From NCBI GenBank assembly GCA_051208045.1, contig JBPJFY010000008.1, forward strand, positions 62,001 to 126,000: a stretch of DNA of 64,000 nt. Reading direction: 5' to 3'. Position numbers and translations under genes: made by a program. Positions 49,901 to 59,068 of the stretch are shown piece after piece (position 1 is the first letter of the stretch; every line of letters begins with the position of its first letter). Under the pieces are notes generated by a model that had not been told where the DNA came from, ran no database searches, and was given only the letters and a program-made list of their open reading frames with translations. This DNA is from LZORAL124-50-18 sp051208045. GTDB lineage: Bacteria > Pseudomonadota > Gammaproteobacteria > Pseudomonadales > Oleiphilaceae.

Positions 49901-50814
49901 TGAAACTTAATCCAGATGGATAAGCCTTTTCTCAGCGGTTGTAAGGCCCGAACGGAAAGCATCATACAGGCGGCGAGCGACCCCGGAGTCATCGCGCCTT
50001 TCGTGACCTGCCATGCGCCAAAGAACACCACCGCGACAATCATGATGTGTGATATTACCCCGCCCAGTCCACTGGCGAGGGCGTTCGCATAACTGATACT
50101 TTCATTTTGTCGTGCCCCGGTTTCCTTAAACTTTTCGTACTGCCGCAGCAGCAAGGACTCCATCAGCAGCGATTTCACCAGTACGATGCCGGAAAACAAC
50201 TCATGAAGAAATCCCAGGCGCTGGCCTTCATAGGTGTCCCATTGCCGGCTCTGCACGTTCATGGTCTGGCCGAACAGAAGTATGATTGCCCCAAAAAGCA
50301 GTAACAGCACGAGAGGGACCAGCACCAGCATGCCGCCGATGAAGTAGATCAGCACCAGAAAGAGCAGGATGAAGGGCAGGTCGAAGAGCACCAGCAGCGC
50401 TTGCCCGGAGTAGAAGTCCGCAATCTGGGGAATGGACTGCATACGCTCCAGGTGCGTGCTGGGGGATTCCTGCTGATAGCGTTTCATGGGGACATTCATC
50501 AAGGTCTGGAACGCGGTGTATCCTGTCTGGTGCTTGAATCGCGCGGCCAGCCAGTTGGTGATTGAGCCATTAACCCACCGTAACACCTGCTCCAGAAACA
50601 GAGCGATCAACACGCCAATGGTCAGGAAAATGAGCGTTTCTACGGATTGATTTCGCAGTACCCGATCTAGAATCTGGAGTATCGCCAGGGGGAGAGCCAA
50701 TGCCAGCACATTGGCAAAAAGGGAGGCAATCAGCAGCCAGGGCAGGACGCGGCGCAGATCTTTGGACCGGAAAATGTGGGTGATGGTGTTTGCTGCTTCC
50801 TTAGATGTCCGCAA
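46975..50814 (-). CDS. double ABC exporter (two TMD-NBD units in one chain), type I secretion
   Basis: 1279 residues from a TTG at 50814 that overlaps the regulator's 3' end by 14 bases. Unit 1: helices about 20-290, Walker A GDSGSGKSRLL, degenerate signature NIPAGIRQL, Walker B IILFDETN. A linker of about 150 residues resembles a peptidase-C39-like domain (LNTLAHLGFTPIRL, LLPCLFVPRNHPALILL) without evident catalytic Cys/His. Unit 2: helices about 740-1000, Walker A GPSGSGKSTLL, signature-like LPYGFKQRLSLAR, Walker B WVLLDEPGSG. Normal type I exporters are half-size homodimers; this fusion is unusual. Confidence 0.9.
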   Translation of the reverse strand: MRTSKEAANTITHIFRSKDLRRVLPWLLIASLFANVLALALPLAILQILDRVLRNQSVETLIFLTIGVLIALFLEQVLRWVNGSITNWLAARFKHQTGYTAFQTLMNVPMKRYQQESPSTHLERMQSIPQIADFYSGQALLVLFDLPFILLFLVLIYFIGGMLVLVPLVLLLLFGAIILLFGQTMNVQSRQWDTYEGQRLGFLHELFSGIVLVKSLLMESLLLRQYEKFKETGARQNESISYANALASGLGGVISHIMIVAVVFFGAWQVTKGAMTPGSLAACMMLSVRALQPLRKGLSIWIKFQSFSVANRKLQTVMDLADLPHRLPDLPPLRGSLAMADVSVQADAGRTILTGVALSLKRGECIALAGDSGSGKSRLLRLLCGLDDLEHGQITADGKPLADFNADSVARRIAYLPQSGKVVEGAILDNLTGFNDDHQDAALALADTLGLSDLVARLRHGYDTQVGENDGENIPAGIRQLIAIVRALVHQPDIILFDETNIALDRERDEKLLNYLSAIKGTTAIVLVSHRPSYLALAERGYVIQQGRLLPADATTLVKQQEAQALTEAQLRQRPAGFRSFVAIQRHLDSKSSDLSRCLLPLLKALNWRGKPWHFVQAWPYRDSDADLSSVLNTLAHLGFTPIRLGQTRGAIDPQLLPCLFVPRNHPALILLAQHDDGSLQVFHSQHNTVTDLPKLPCKGEVYAFEKQPPPEEASTGNWVSELLSRFKIHLLVAFFVTFLATALSLAPPLFVRSFYDVVLPTGEIGGGVYLLIGVAIAIALSGWMTHYRSRIIAFIGGRLEYLVGAQLLKQVLSLPPQAITGGSVSRQVSRIKSLERLRDIATGPLATVVLELPATLLILLVLVLINPWGASVLVVSALVFILLAVSVSSASLRSVNQGSKNTSRQSVFVNESLESMTTLRSSGNRAHWLNRYREFSGSGTTAEFREQQTQLKISELGQFLGGTTGILVLSITAYASILGNLTGGTLMATMMLTWRLISPMQSLLMSMGSWSRIRSSTDQLNRLMRLKPESSALRRSYRPAFQGDLELARVSYRYSNDGDPVIENISFTASPGELLAIAGPSGSGKSTLLKLMGQICTPQSGAVKIDGITTAQLPVTELREEISYMPQHCHIFQATIRENLACAYSPANQEEIVWACQMAGLHEDILTLPEGYDTLVNTQQALHLPYGFKQRLSLARTLLKPAKWVLLDEPGSGMNAAGEAALSRCIQYLRKNAVVILVSHRPTHLQKADRILYMEEGKLIAMGSYTDLETQLTHGWRG

Positions 50815-52510
50815 GGTAGGCCACCACGTGCTGTATCAGAGGGTGTTTGAACACTATGCCCTGTTTCCCTGCGGTTTGAAGAATGCCCAGTTTAATCCCG
50901 TTATTGACGGACGCCTGCACTGCCTCCGGCGAATCCCCGAGTGCGGCTGAAAGCGCTGCGATCGATTGGCCCCGTGGTGTTTTAGCGAGGCAGTACAGCA
51001 AGTGCCAGTCGACACGAAAGGCATCCAGCCGGGCACACACGACTTGGACAAGCGGGAGAGGGACGAGGTCCTGGGGGGTGGCCAGCGCCAGCGAAACCGC
51101 AAATAACGGCACCCCGCGACACAGGTTCAGCTGTTTACCGATCCATTCCTCTTCGGGCAGTCCTGCGTCGTCAGCCGACGGATTCCCGGCGGTAGTGGCG
51201 GCTCGCGTGTGTTGCAATAGCTGCTCTGTCGCCTGATTGGAGAGCCGATTCAGGTGCAGGACCAGGGTGGATGGCCGATGCAGCAACGGGGCAAGCATGT
51301 GACGGGTCGATGCCCGTGTGGACAGTCCGCGTCCGGTCAGCAGGACTACACGCCGGGGGTGGGCATTTTCCAGTAATGTGCCCAACGGGCTGCTGTCAGC
51401 TTCCGTGGCATGATGCATATCTTCGAAGATGATGACTTCGGTCTCCTCGGGTTCTGTTTGCTGAAGACGAGTGCTGACCGCTGTCAGGTCCACCGGCCGA
51501 TTGCCTTGTCGATCCCACACGCCGGTGCGGGTATGCTGGAAATGGTGGCATAGGGTGCCGACGCTCAGGCAGCCACGGAGTACCTCTCTGCAGAGTCGGG
51601 ATTTACCCATGCCATTTTCACCCTCCAGAAGAATCAAGCCAGGTGGCGCCCGATTGGACAGGCGTGCGTGCACCGCACTGTTAAGAATGTCGAGTTCGTG
51701 GTCGCGTCCGAACAGGGGGGCATCAAATCCTGCATCCCAATAACCAAACTCGGGCAGCGACGCAAAGGGCACACGCTGGGGGATGGTGCCATGGAGGCCC
51801 AGATCAAACACTCGCGCGATCTGGCGAACCGAGGCGTCCAGCCGCAGGTGCCCGGCGTCATCCGCGTGTAACAGGCGTCTGCCAACGGAGATCACGGGAT
51901 TATCAATGGCCTCCCCGGACCATCCACCATAACGATTCTGGCTCACGGTGGCATAGCCCGCCGTGATCGCCCCCTGGAGGTTGGTCAGGGTTTCCGGGCT
52001 TGTCTGCGCCAAGTCCCGGGCCAGACTGGCCGTCAATTCCAGCGCCAGAGCGAGATCTGACCGGGAGGAACGATTCAGTCCGAAGATAAAGTCTGCGTGC
52101 CCTGCCGGGTCGGGGAGATAAAAACATTCGTAGTCATAGGCGTAGTTCGCCATCAGGGTATTGGCGTGACGGCGAACCTCCGCAGGCATTTTGGCGATTC
52201 CACCCAGTGATACCACAATGCAGGGTCGGCGGGCCTGTACGCGCGCCTGAGGGGGGGATTCAGAGTCATCAATCTGGACATGAGAGACCGCCATGGCACG
52301 GTTTTTTACGCCTAGGCGCTTAAACAACACGGCCATATGCTGTTTCACCGTGCCTAAGCCGATGTTCAATGCACGGGCAATTTCTTTGTTGCTCTTTCCG
52401 GCACGCAGGTGCACCAGAATCTGTTGCTGGCGCGGCGTGAGAGAGGCCACGGGAACAGCGTCTTGAGGGTCGTGTTGTAAGCGCTCTGCGTCAGGCTGTG
52501 TCCCGCTCAT
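50801..52510 (-). CDS. LuxR-HTH regulator with cyclase-like and AAA-type ATPase domains
   Basis: 569 residues. An N-terminal LuxR/FixJ helix-turn-helix (about 22-80; LTPRQQQILVHLRAGKSNKEIARAL) is unusual, since LAL/MalT-type regulators carry it at the C terminus. A middle region (about 90-245) looks like a degenerate nucleotide-cyclase domain (GYATVSQNRYGGWSGEAIDNP). An ATPase region follows (about 265-560), with FGRDHELDIL, Walker A LEGENGMGKSRL and Walker B VIIFEDMHHA. Embedded in the type I secretion operon, it probably controls the operon or the adhesin gene. Confidence 0.85.
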   Translation of the reverse strand: MSGTQPDAERLQHDPQDAVPVASLTPRQQQILVHLRAGKSNKEIARALNIGLGTVKQHMAVLFKRLGVKNRAMAVSHVQIDDSESPPQARVQARRPCIVVSLGGIAKMPAEVRRHANTLMANYAYDYECFYLPDPAGHADFIFGLNRSSRSDLALALELTASLARDLAQTSPETLTNLQGAITAGYATVSQNRYGGWSGEAIDNPVISVGRRLLHADDAGHLRLDASVRQIARVFDLGLHGTIPQRVPFASLPEFGYWDAGFDAPLFGRDHELDILNSAVHARLSNRAPPGLILLEGENGMGKSRLCREVLRGCLSVGTLCHHFQHTRTGVWDRQGNRPVDLTAVSTRLQQTEPEETEVIIFEDMHHATEADSSPLGTLLENAHPRRVVLLTGRGLSTRASTRHMLAPLLHRPSTLVLHLNRLSNQATEQLLQHTRAATTAGNPSADDAGLPEEEWIGKQLNLCRGVPLFAVSLALATPQDLVPLPLVQVVCARLDAFRVDWHLLYCLAKTPRGQSIAALSAALGDSPEAVQASVNNGIKLGILQTAGKQGIVFKHPLIQHVVAYLADI

Positions 52511-52517
52511 TCATTAC

Positions 52518-54806
52518 TCAGTGGTTTTTAAGAATCCAAGCGCCACCTTGATTGAATTTTTCCTGAATCTCGCTTAACCGTTGCAGGGTTGCTTCCGGTG
52601 AGTCACGCCCCGGTACCAGAACCCGTGACCAGTGTTCACCGTCAATCACGATGGTTTTGATTTCAGGTTGGTAGCCCGCAACCGACAGTTTCTTTTTTAG
52701 CTCTTGCACGGGCGCCTGGTCCAGGTACGAACCGGCAACAATCCACCACCGGGGTTCAGGTGGCTTGACGGGTGGCGGCGGAAGTTTTGGCGCTTGCTTC
52801 TGTTTACTATAGTTGTGGTTTTCTTCTGGCGCCAAATCGGTTGAGGCGGTTGGTGTGGCCGGGGAAGGCTGGATGGTTTCTTCGAAGGTCTCAGCGGTCC
52901 CGGCGAAGGGGAGTGCGATGATCTTTAAGGCAGCCAGCTGTTCTGCGCCTGCCAGGTGGGCAGCGGCACATCGTATCTGTGTTTTCTGCAGCGTGCGGCA
53001 ACCGCTGTTTGCCTGGGCTTCTGAGGGAAATGCATCGATGTACAGCTTGAACAGTGGATGATCACCTTCTCTTGGCGTTTTCGTTTCCGTAATGGCCAAC
53101 AGGCGGTGTTCGTTCACCAGCGCCGGGAATCGCTTGCCCAGATCCCGGTAATACGCCGCGACACCGTGGTAGTCCTGGGTGCCGGTCAATGCGATCTGCC
53201 AATGACCCTCAGCAACCAGCTCGGCGTGCGCCAGTTGTCTGCCCGGTATGAGTGCTGCCTGATTTTGTTGCGCCTGGGCCAGCGCCACGGGATTTTCCAC
53301 AACATTCACTCGCTGCAGTATCCCTCCGCCCAGCGCGCTGTAGAGTTCGGTGACGCCGTGCAGGTGTTCCATCTGGATCTGATAGAAATCATCGAGGTCT
53401 TTCAGGTAGGTACGCGTGACGTCCAGCAGATTGAGGTAATCCACCGCACCGAGAGAATAGGCATTGACGCTCAGTTTTCTCGCCTGACTGGCGGCCTGGA
53501 GCGCCTTATCCTGGTAAGCTTGTCTCTTGGCGGACTGATCCAGTTTCACCATGGCATTGTCGACTTCTTTCAATGCGGAAAACACGGTGCGCACATAGTC
53601 TTCCACCATTTCTTCGCGGGCGGCGATAGTAAACTGAACCTCCTGCTCTTTTTTACCCGCATCGAACATGGTCGTCGTCAGGCTGGCCACAAAGCTCATC
53701 AGCAGTGAGTGTGGCTGGAACAGTTCAGACAGGTGGCGGGTACCATAGCCAATCTGGGTACTGAGGTCGATATCCGGCAATAAGCGAGCTCTGGCTACAT
53801 GGATATCGGCATTAGCGCTCAGTAGTCGCGACTCGGCACCGCGCACATCCGGTCGGTGCAGAATCAACGCCGGAGGCAGATTCGGTAAGGCATTGGGCAG
53901 GGTTAACGCGTCCAAACCCGTGTCGGACAAATCCAGTTGCCCGGGGCGGGTTCCTGCCTGTTCTGCCAGCTGGTTGCGGACGATCTCCCGACGCAACTCC
54001 ATGGTAGGCAGGCTCGCGCGAACCCGCATCACCAACGCTTCCTGCAGGCTCACTTCCACGGCGGTCGTGTCGCCCTGGCGCAGCTTATCCCGCATGGCTG
54101 CGAGCATGGCTGTCAGCTCGGTTTCCAGTTGCCGGGCGACACGAACGCGATCATTCAAGGAGAGATATTCGATGTACCCGGTCACTACATCCCGGGTGAG
54201 CATCCGTTGTTGTTCAAAATGCCCGTAGAAAGACTGTTTCAATCGTTCCTGCAAGGCTGTGATGGAGGCCGCACGTTCTCCCCACGGATCGGCCTGCCAG
54301 TCTGCCTTGACGCCCCATTGGTAATCGCGACCGATGTCGCGGCTTTCGTGTTTTTGCAGTGATCCCAGTCCACCGGCGGGGCTCTCGATACCGTAGGTCG
54401 CCGGCAGGGTTACGAGCGGAAAGGTCTCCGCCAGGCCCTGTCTATGCCGGGCTTTGGCCTGCAGCACCTGAAATGCGGACATTTGCAGTGTCTGGTTATG
54501 TGCGATGGCGCGATCGATCAGTTGATTCAGTTCGGGGCTGTTGAGTTGGTGCCACCAATGGACCAGGGTGAACTCAAGCTCCGATGGCGTTTTTTTCTCC
54601 TGCGCTTTTTTGATGTCCTCACTCTGATTCAGCTCACGGGGATATTTCTCCGGCAGGGAGAGTTGGTGTGACGTCAGATTGGGGTCGTTGCTAGAACAGC
54701 TGTTGAGAACTAAACTGAGTACCCAGATGCCTGCCACGGTGGCAAAGGTTTGTCGGTTTTTCCGTCGAAGCGGAAAAAATAACGGGAAAACAGGCCATTT
54801 AGCCAC
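52518..54806 (-). CDS. TolC/NodT-like outer-membrane lipoprotein with C-terminal SPOR-like domain
   Basis: 762 residues from a GTG at 54806 with AGGAG 8 bases upstream. Lipobox LNSC near residue 38. TolC-type OEP domain about 70-500 (HNQTLQMSAFQVLQAKAR, LILHRPDVRGAESRLLSANA, VNAYSLGAVDYLNLLDV), then a roughly 180-residue linker ending in a Pro-rich stretch (KLPPPPVKPPEPRWW), and a SPOR-like domain (about 690-760; WIVAGSYLDQAPVQELKKKL, HWSRVLVPG). SPOR domains bind denuded peptidoglycan at division sites. First gene of the type I secretion operon. Confidence 0.88.
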   Translation of the reverse strand: MAKWPVFPLFFPLRRKNRQTFATVAGIWVLSLVLNSCSSNDPNLTSHQLSLPEKYPRELNQSEDIKKAQEKKTPSELEFTLVHWWHQLNSPELNQLIDRAIAHNQTLQMSAFQVLQAKARHRQGLAETFPLVTLPATYGIESPAGGLGSLQKHESRDIGRDYQWGVKADWQADPWGERAASITALQERLKQSFYGHFEQQRMLTRDVVTGYIEYLSLNDRVRVARQLETELTAMLAAMRDKLRQGDTTAVEVSLQEALVMRVRASLPTMELRREIVRNQLAEQAGTRPGQLDLSDTGLDALTLPNALPNLPPALILHRPDVRGAESRLLSANADIHVARARLLPDIDLSTQIGYGTRHLSELFQPHSLLMSFVASLTTTMFDAGKKEQEVQFTIAAREEMVEDYVRTVFSALKEVDNAMVKLDQSAKRQAYQDKALQAASQARKLSVNAYSLGAVDYLNLLDVTRTYLKDLDDFYQIQMEHLHGVTELYSALGGGILQRVNVVENPVALAQAQQNQAALIPGRQLAHAELVAEGHWQIALTGTQDYHGVAAYYRDLGKRFPALVNEHRLLAITETKTPREGDHPLFKLYIDAFPSEAQANSGCRTLQKTQIRCAAAHLAGAEQLAALKIIALPFAGTAETFEETIQPSPATPTASTDLAPEENHNYSKQKQAPKLPPPPVKPPEPRWWIVAGSYLDQAPVQELKKKLSVAGYQPEIKTIVIDGEHWSRVLVPGRDSPEATLQRLSEIQEKFNQGGAWILKNH

Positions 54807-55040
54807 GCTATTTCTCCTGTATCAGGCTGAGAACCCGTAGGATCGGGTGTCAAACCGCTGCATCATAAATGAGAGTAAGACCTCATCCATGCATGAAAAT
54901 CAATAAGTTAGACTGTGAGCATAGGCAGGATGATCCAGCGAACGGGAGCGCGATGTCGCTGACGCGTCTGCCGATGACACATACGTAGATTAAATATAGG
55001 CAATTCTGATGCCAGCAGCGGTGTTTGGACCCTCAATACC

Positions 55041-56093
55041 ATGACGCAAACTTCTGACCTGCTCAAACAAATCATCGAGATGCACGGTGGTGCAAGTGCC
55101 TGGAAGCAGGTGAGTCACATACGTATCGATGCCGAAAGTGGCGGAACCGCGCTTTGGCGTCACGGGCAGCGCAAAGCGCTCAAAAAATTCTCCGCCAGGA
55201 TTAACACGCGCAGGCAGGAAGTCCAGTTTGCTGCACATGGCAGGGCATTTGGCATGTATCAGCCCTCCCAGGTCAGTCTGGCACCGGTGAAAGGTAAACC
55301 GCCGCAGGTGCGTCAACACCCGGCGCAAGGTCTTCATCAGTTTCGGCGGAAGCTGTATTGGGATAAGCTGGATCTCATCTACGTAATGGGCAATCTGATC
55401 TGGAGTTATGTCTGCCTGCCGTTTCTGATCGCTTACCGGAGCGTGCATTGTGAAGCGCTGACTCAGTGGCTGGATGGGGATGACTGCTGGGAACGGCTCA
55501 AGGTTGATTGCCCCGACAAGTTTACCTTGCCCAGCAATCATCAGCGTATTTACATCGATGCGAATCAACGCATTCGGCGTGTGGATTTCATCATGGAAGC
55601 GCTCGCTGCACGGCCAAAGCTGGCACTGTATTGCGAGCAATACCAGACGTATTCCGGCTTTCAGTTTCCTGCCCGGCGCGTGTTTTTCAAACGCGAGGAG
55701 AGTGGCTACGTCAACACCGGGTCTTCCCCGTTCCTGTGGTTCAACGTGACGGCCATGTCGTTTCTGGATGAGCGGGGCAAAGCGGTGACCGCGGTTCCGA
55801 AGCCATCGAAACCAGAAGTCCGGCCCAGGCCCGCGCCGATACCCTCCGCAGCGCCGACACCAGCTGCCGCTGAGTTAGCCTCTGCCAGCAACGGTGCGCC
55901 TTCGCCCCCCCGGCGAGACGTCACGAAGCCCCCGCCGTCAAAAGCAGGAGCATTCAGTGAGCCGCCCGATGAGCTGGACGGGCCTGCTTCGGCACAGGAA
56001 GATGAGCCAGCAGCCACCAAAATCATGACCATTCCTCCTGCCGAAACAAAAGTCATGTCGCCGGATCAGTTCCGACATGTGCGAAAAGACTAG
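55041..56093 (+). CDS. hypothetical protein, possible LolA-like fold with Pro-rich tail
   Basis: 350 residues. The N-terminal 250 residues (LLKQIIEMHGGASAWKQVSH, RIYIDANQRIRRVDFIMEAL, FPARRVFFKREESGYVNTG) have the strand pattern of lipoprotein-carrier-like beta sheets, but without a signal peptide. One hydrophobic stretch, LIYVMGNLIWSYVCLPFLIAY, could be a membrane segment. The C-terminal 100 residues are Pro/Ala-rich, ending MSPDQFRHVRKD. Not recognised. Divergent from the type I secretion operon, convergent with flgK. Confidence 0.75.
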   Translation: MTQTSDLLKQIIEMHGGASAWKQVSHIRIDAESGGTALWRHGQRKALKKFSARINTRRQEVQFAAHGRAFGMYQPSQVSLAPVKGKPPQVRQHPAQGLHQFRRKLYWDKLDLIYVMGNLIWSYVCLPFLIAYRSVHCEALTQWLDGDDCWERLKVDCPDKFTLPSNHQRIYIDANQRIRRVDFIMEALAARPKLALYCEQYQTYSGFQFPARRVFFKREESGYVNTGSSPFLWFNVTAMSFLDERGKAVTAVPKPSKPEVRPRPAPIPSAAPTPAAAELASASNGAPSPPRRDVTKPPPSKAGAFSEPPDELDGPASAQEDEPAATKIMTIPPAETKVMSPDQFRHVRKD

Positions 56094-56184
56094 CGGTGCA
56101 TGCTGCCATTAATGGCCCTGTAAACAGCAACGCCCTGCAAACGGTAAGGACCAATCACGGGGACTGCCAGCCTCACCTGGAAAT

Positions 56185-58860
56185 CTATCGAAACGTGCCG
56201 AGCAAAGTATCCATCAATTCCTTGGCCAGGCTCACGACCTGAGAGGACGCGTTGTAGGCCGCCTGGTATTGAACCAGCCGGGCGGCTTCTTCATCCAGAT
56301 TCACACCTGAGATACTTTCGCGGATCTGCTTTGACTGATTCAGCAGGGCTTCGCTGGACTCCGTATCCGCCTTGGCCCGATTTGTTTCCGTTGCGATTTT
56401 TTCGATCATGGAAGAGTACAGATCACTGTAGGTACTGACCCCCTCGGAAGTCGGGGCGAGTTCCAGCGCGACTAATGACAGTGCGTTCCTGTTGTCGGAG
56501 ATGCCGCCTGCGTTGTAGCCAATCGTAAACACATCACCGGCCTGCGGATTACCGGAGATGTCGGCCGTGAAACCAATGTACGATGATCGGGAAGGGGGAG
56601 CTTGTTGAAACACCGCGTTGGTTGTCGAGAACAGGCTGTTGCCCTCCGCCAGGGTCACATCCAGAAAGCCGCCGACCGCGACGCCGTTCCCCGAAAAAAC
56701 CACCCGAGACGCCAACACACTGTTGTCATACGGGCTGATTTTATCCACCGTGATGGAGTCCCCCAGGCCGCCGGCTTCCACAATCAGATCGCCGCCGGAA
56801 CTTGAAAAGATCGAGAGTTCCACCCCGTCGCTCTGGGCGTAAATGCCTTGGTTTCGCAGGGCGGTACTGTTGTTGATTACATCGGCCACATCATCCGGGC
56901 CCATCGTCGCGGGGGGTACGATGGTGAGGGCTTCGCCGTTGAGCGTGAGAGTCAGCGGCGAGGGGTCACCATTGTCCACAAAATTCCGCAGCCGGATTTC
57001 GGAGTAGGCATTCGCCTGCACGCCAGTGACAGTATTCAACGACTCGGCGATGGTTTTTGCGCTGTCTCCCGCGTTGAGTGTGACGGTATTGGGGGTAACC
57101 ACGCCGGTGACCGGATCACGACTGAGTACCGTGAGCGTCTGCCCGGCGTACCCATTGGCAAACGGCCCGGGCGATGCCACGGGCACAGGCATTTGCGAGA
57201 TACTGGCACCGCCTGCAGAGAGAATGGTTTCCCCCGGATCAGACGTAAACAAGGGATTGGCGATGCCGGTGACAAAGTGCTGTGAGTTAAACGGGGGCTG
57301 CAGAGGCACGAGATTGGCCGGGTCACTGGCGTCCAACACTTCATACACGTTGTCGGTGACGAAACGCACGACCAATGGGGGGCTCAATTCTCCCGGTGTG
57401 GCAAAGGCGGGTAATGCCTGATTGGTCAGTGGGCTCTCAACATCGAGCATGGTACCCGGCGAAATCACGGCATTGCCACGGTTCCCCAGGCTGGCATCTG
57501 TGCGGATCGGCGAGGACAGGGCCACTTCTTCCACGCGATCAATGTGCAGGCCGATATCCCGCGCGCCGTTTTTTGTCGGCTGAATCAGAAAGCGATCCCC
57601 TTGCTGAAAAGAGCCTGCCTCCAGTTTCAGTCGCAAGCCATTAAAATCGATATTGGCGGGGAAGCCATTCGGCAGGGTGCCTTGGCGCACGGCCTGATTC
57701 GAGCCCGTACGGCGTAACACGTAATCCAGGTTGGAAGGGCCTTCGAAACTCAACTCATAATCCGCACTGTCCAACTGGCTGATGTCGGTAATTTCGAGTG
57801 CCAGTACCCGGTTGTTGGGTGGAGCATTGTTTTCGTCCGCCAGCACACGGCTGCGTTGAAGCGCTGTGGCGTTGATGTCGGAAAAGAAGAAATCGCCAAG
57901 ATTGCTTTCCAGGTCCATGCCTACCCGGTGCTGGTCATTCACCGTTTCTGCCAGCACCAGGGCAATTCGACCGATTTCCTTTTGCGTATTGTCGAGCAAC
58001 GAATCGCGGTATTGGATCAATCCGCCAATCTCGCCGCCATTAATATCCTGTGTAATCACTTGCTGGTCGTCGTTTCGAACGAGGGCAATTTCAATTTGTG
58101 ATGGATCAAGAGAACTCTCAATGACCCGCAGTTCGCTGACTTCGCCACCTATGACCAGCGAGGTACCCCGGCCAATCAGCACATCGACCGTCTGGTCCGG
58201 TTTGGGGACCGCGACCAGCGAGGTTTTTTCTCCCAGTTTCCTCAGCACTTCATCCCGTTCGTCCAGCAGTGCATTGGCTGGCCCGCCCTGGTCGCCCTGT
58301 CCGGCGCGGGCAATGGCCTGGTTCAGATAGCTCAGGCTGCGCGCCAAACTATTGATTTCCGAGACAGTCGACTCAAGTTTGGTGGTGATTTGATCCGATT
58401 GATCGACCAGGCGCGCGTTGAGGGAATGAAATCGGCTCACCAGTACCTGCGACTCACTCAGAATGATTTGCCGCTCGGGTATTGCTGTAGGGTCATTCGC
58501 GCCACCTTGCATGGCGGCAAAAAACGAACTCATGGCCGAGGTCAGGCCGGTATTGCCATGGGAGAGTAGCTTGTCCAGCTGCTGCGCCTGGGTAAGAAAC
58601 GCATTATTCTTATTGAACACCACCTCATCTGCCCGAACCTGCCAAACAGCAAACTCCTCGGTGACGCGGGTGATGGACGGCGCGTTTACCCCGGAACCCT
58701 CAAAGCCGTAACCACGAAATTGAGTGGGTTTGGACACAAGTTCCACTTCCTGTCGGCTGTAACCGGCTTTGTTGGTGTTGTTAACATTGTCAGCCGTTGT
58801 TGCGAGCGCTGTTTTGTGTGACAGCAATCCGGTCAGGCCGATACTGCCGATACTGGCCAT
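56185..58860 (-). CDS. flgK: flagellar hook-associated protein FlgK (HAP1), unusually long
   Basis: 891 residues from the ATG at 58860 after GAAGGGG; the frame is open to 58878. N terminus IGSIGLTGLLSHKTALATTADNVNNTNKAGYSRQEV region and C terminus ending ARLVQYQAAYNASSQVVSLAKELMDTLL are canonical coiled-coil FlgK ends. Typical FlgK has about 550-680 residues; the extra length is in the surface-exposed middle (about 330-750). It caps the hook-filament junction. FlgJ and FlgL, its usual neighbours, are absent: upstream lies the divergent adhesin gene and downstream a convergent gene. Confidence 0.92.
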   Translation of the reverse strand: MASIGSIGLTGLLSHKTALATTADNVNNTNKAGYSRQEVELVSKPTQFRGYGFEGSGVNAPSITRVTEEFAVWQVRADEVVFNKNNAFLTQAQQLDKLLSHGNTGLTSAMSSFFAAMQGGANDPTAIPERQIILSESQVLVSRFHSLNARLVDQSDQITTKLESTVSEINSLARSLSYLNQAIARAGQGDQGGPANALLDERDEVLRKLGEKTSLVAVPKPDQTVDVLIGRGTSLVIGGEVSELRVIESSLDPSQIEIALVRNDDQQVITQDINGGEIGGLIQYRDSLLDNTQKEIGRIALVLAETVNDQHRVGMDLESNLGDFFFSDINATALQRSRVLADENNAPPNNRVLALEITDISQLDSADYELSFEGPSNLDYVLRRTGSNQAVRQGTLPNGFPANIDFNGLRLKLEAGSFQQGDRFLIQPTKNGARDIGLHIDRVEEVALSSPIRTDASLGNRGNAVISPGTMLDVESPLTNQALPAFATPGELSPPLVVRFVTDNVYEVLDASDPANLVPLQPPFNSQHFVTGIANPLFTSDPGETILSAGGASISQMPVPVASPGPFANGYAGQTLTVLSRDPVTGVVTPNTVTLNAGDSAKTIAESLNTVTGVQANAYSEIRLRNFVDNGDPSPLTLTLNGEALTIVPPATMGPDDVADVINNSTALRNQGIYAQSDGVELSIFSSSGGDLIVEAGGLGDSITVDKISPYDNSVLASRVVFSGNGVAVGGFLDVTLAEGNSLFSTTNAVFQQAPPSRSSYIGFTADISGNPQAGDVFTIGYNAGGISDNRNALSLVALELAPTSEGVSTYSDLYSSMIEKIATETNRAKADTESSEALLNQSKQIRESISGVNLDEEAARLVQYQAAYNASSQVVSLAKELMDTLLGTFR

Positions 58861-59023
58861 ACGTGTACCCCTTCCCACCTTTCGTTATCTGAGCGTTTAT
58901 CCGGGCAAAACAGGTGACAAATAATTGCCACCTGAGTGCTGATCAAAAACTCTGCAATTATTACGCCATGAAGTCCGCTGACGGATTTTTCACTCAGTGT
59001 TGTGTTCTGTAAACAAATGTAGC

Positions 59024-59068
59024 ACCGAGGGCTATAACCTCCGGTCGTCTAGTGTGCCCTCGGTTTTT
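59024..59068 (+). terminator. terminator-like hairpin in the leader of the giant repeat protein gene
   Basis: Perfect 9-bp stem ACCGAGGGC/GCCCTCGGT (59024-59032 and 59056-59064) with a 23-base loop, followed by TTTTT. It points toward the adhesin gene and ends 50 bases before its ATG. It may be a leader attenuator or may end a small transcript from the flgK-adhesin gap; no gene precedes it on this strand in that gap. Confidence 0.6.
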
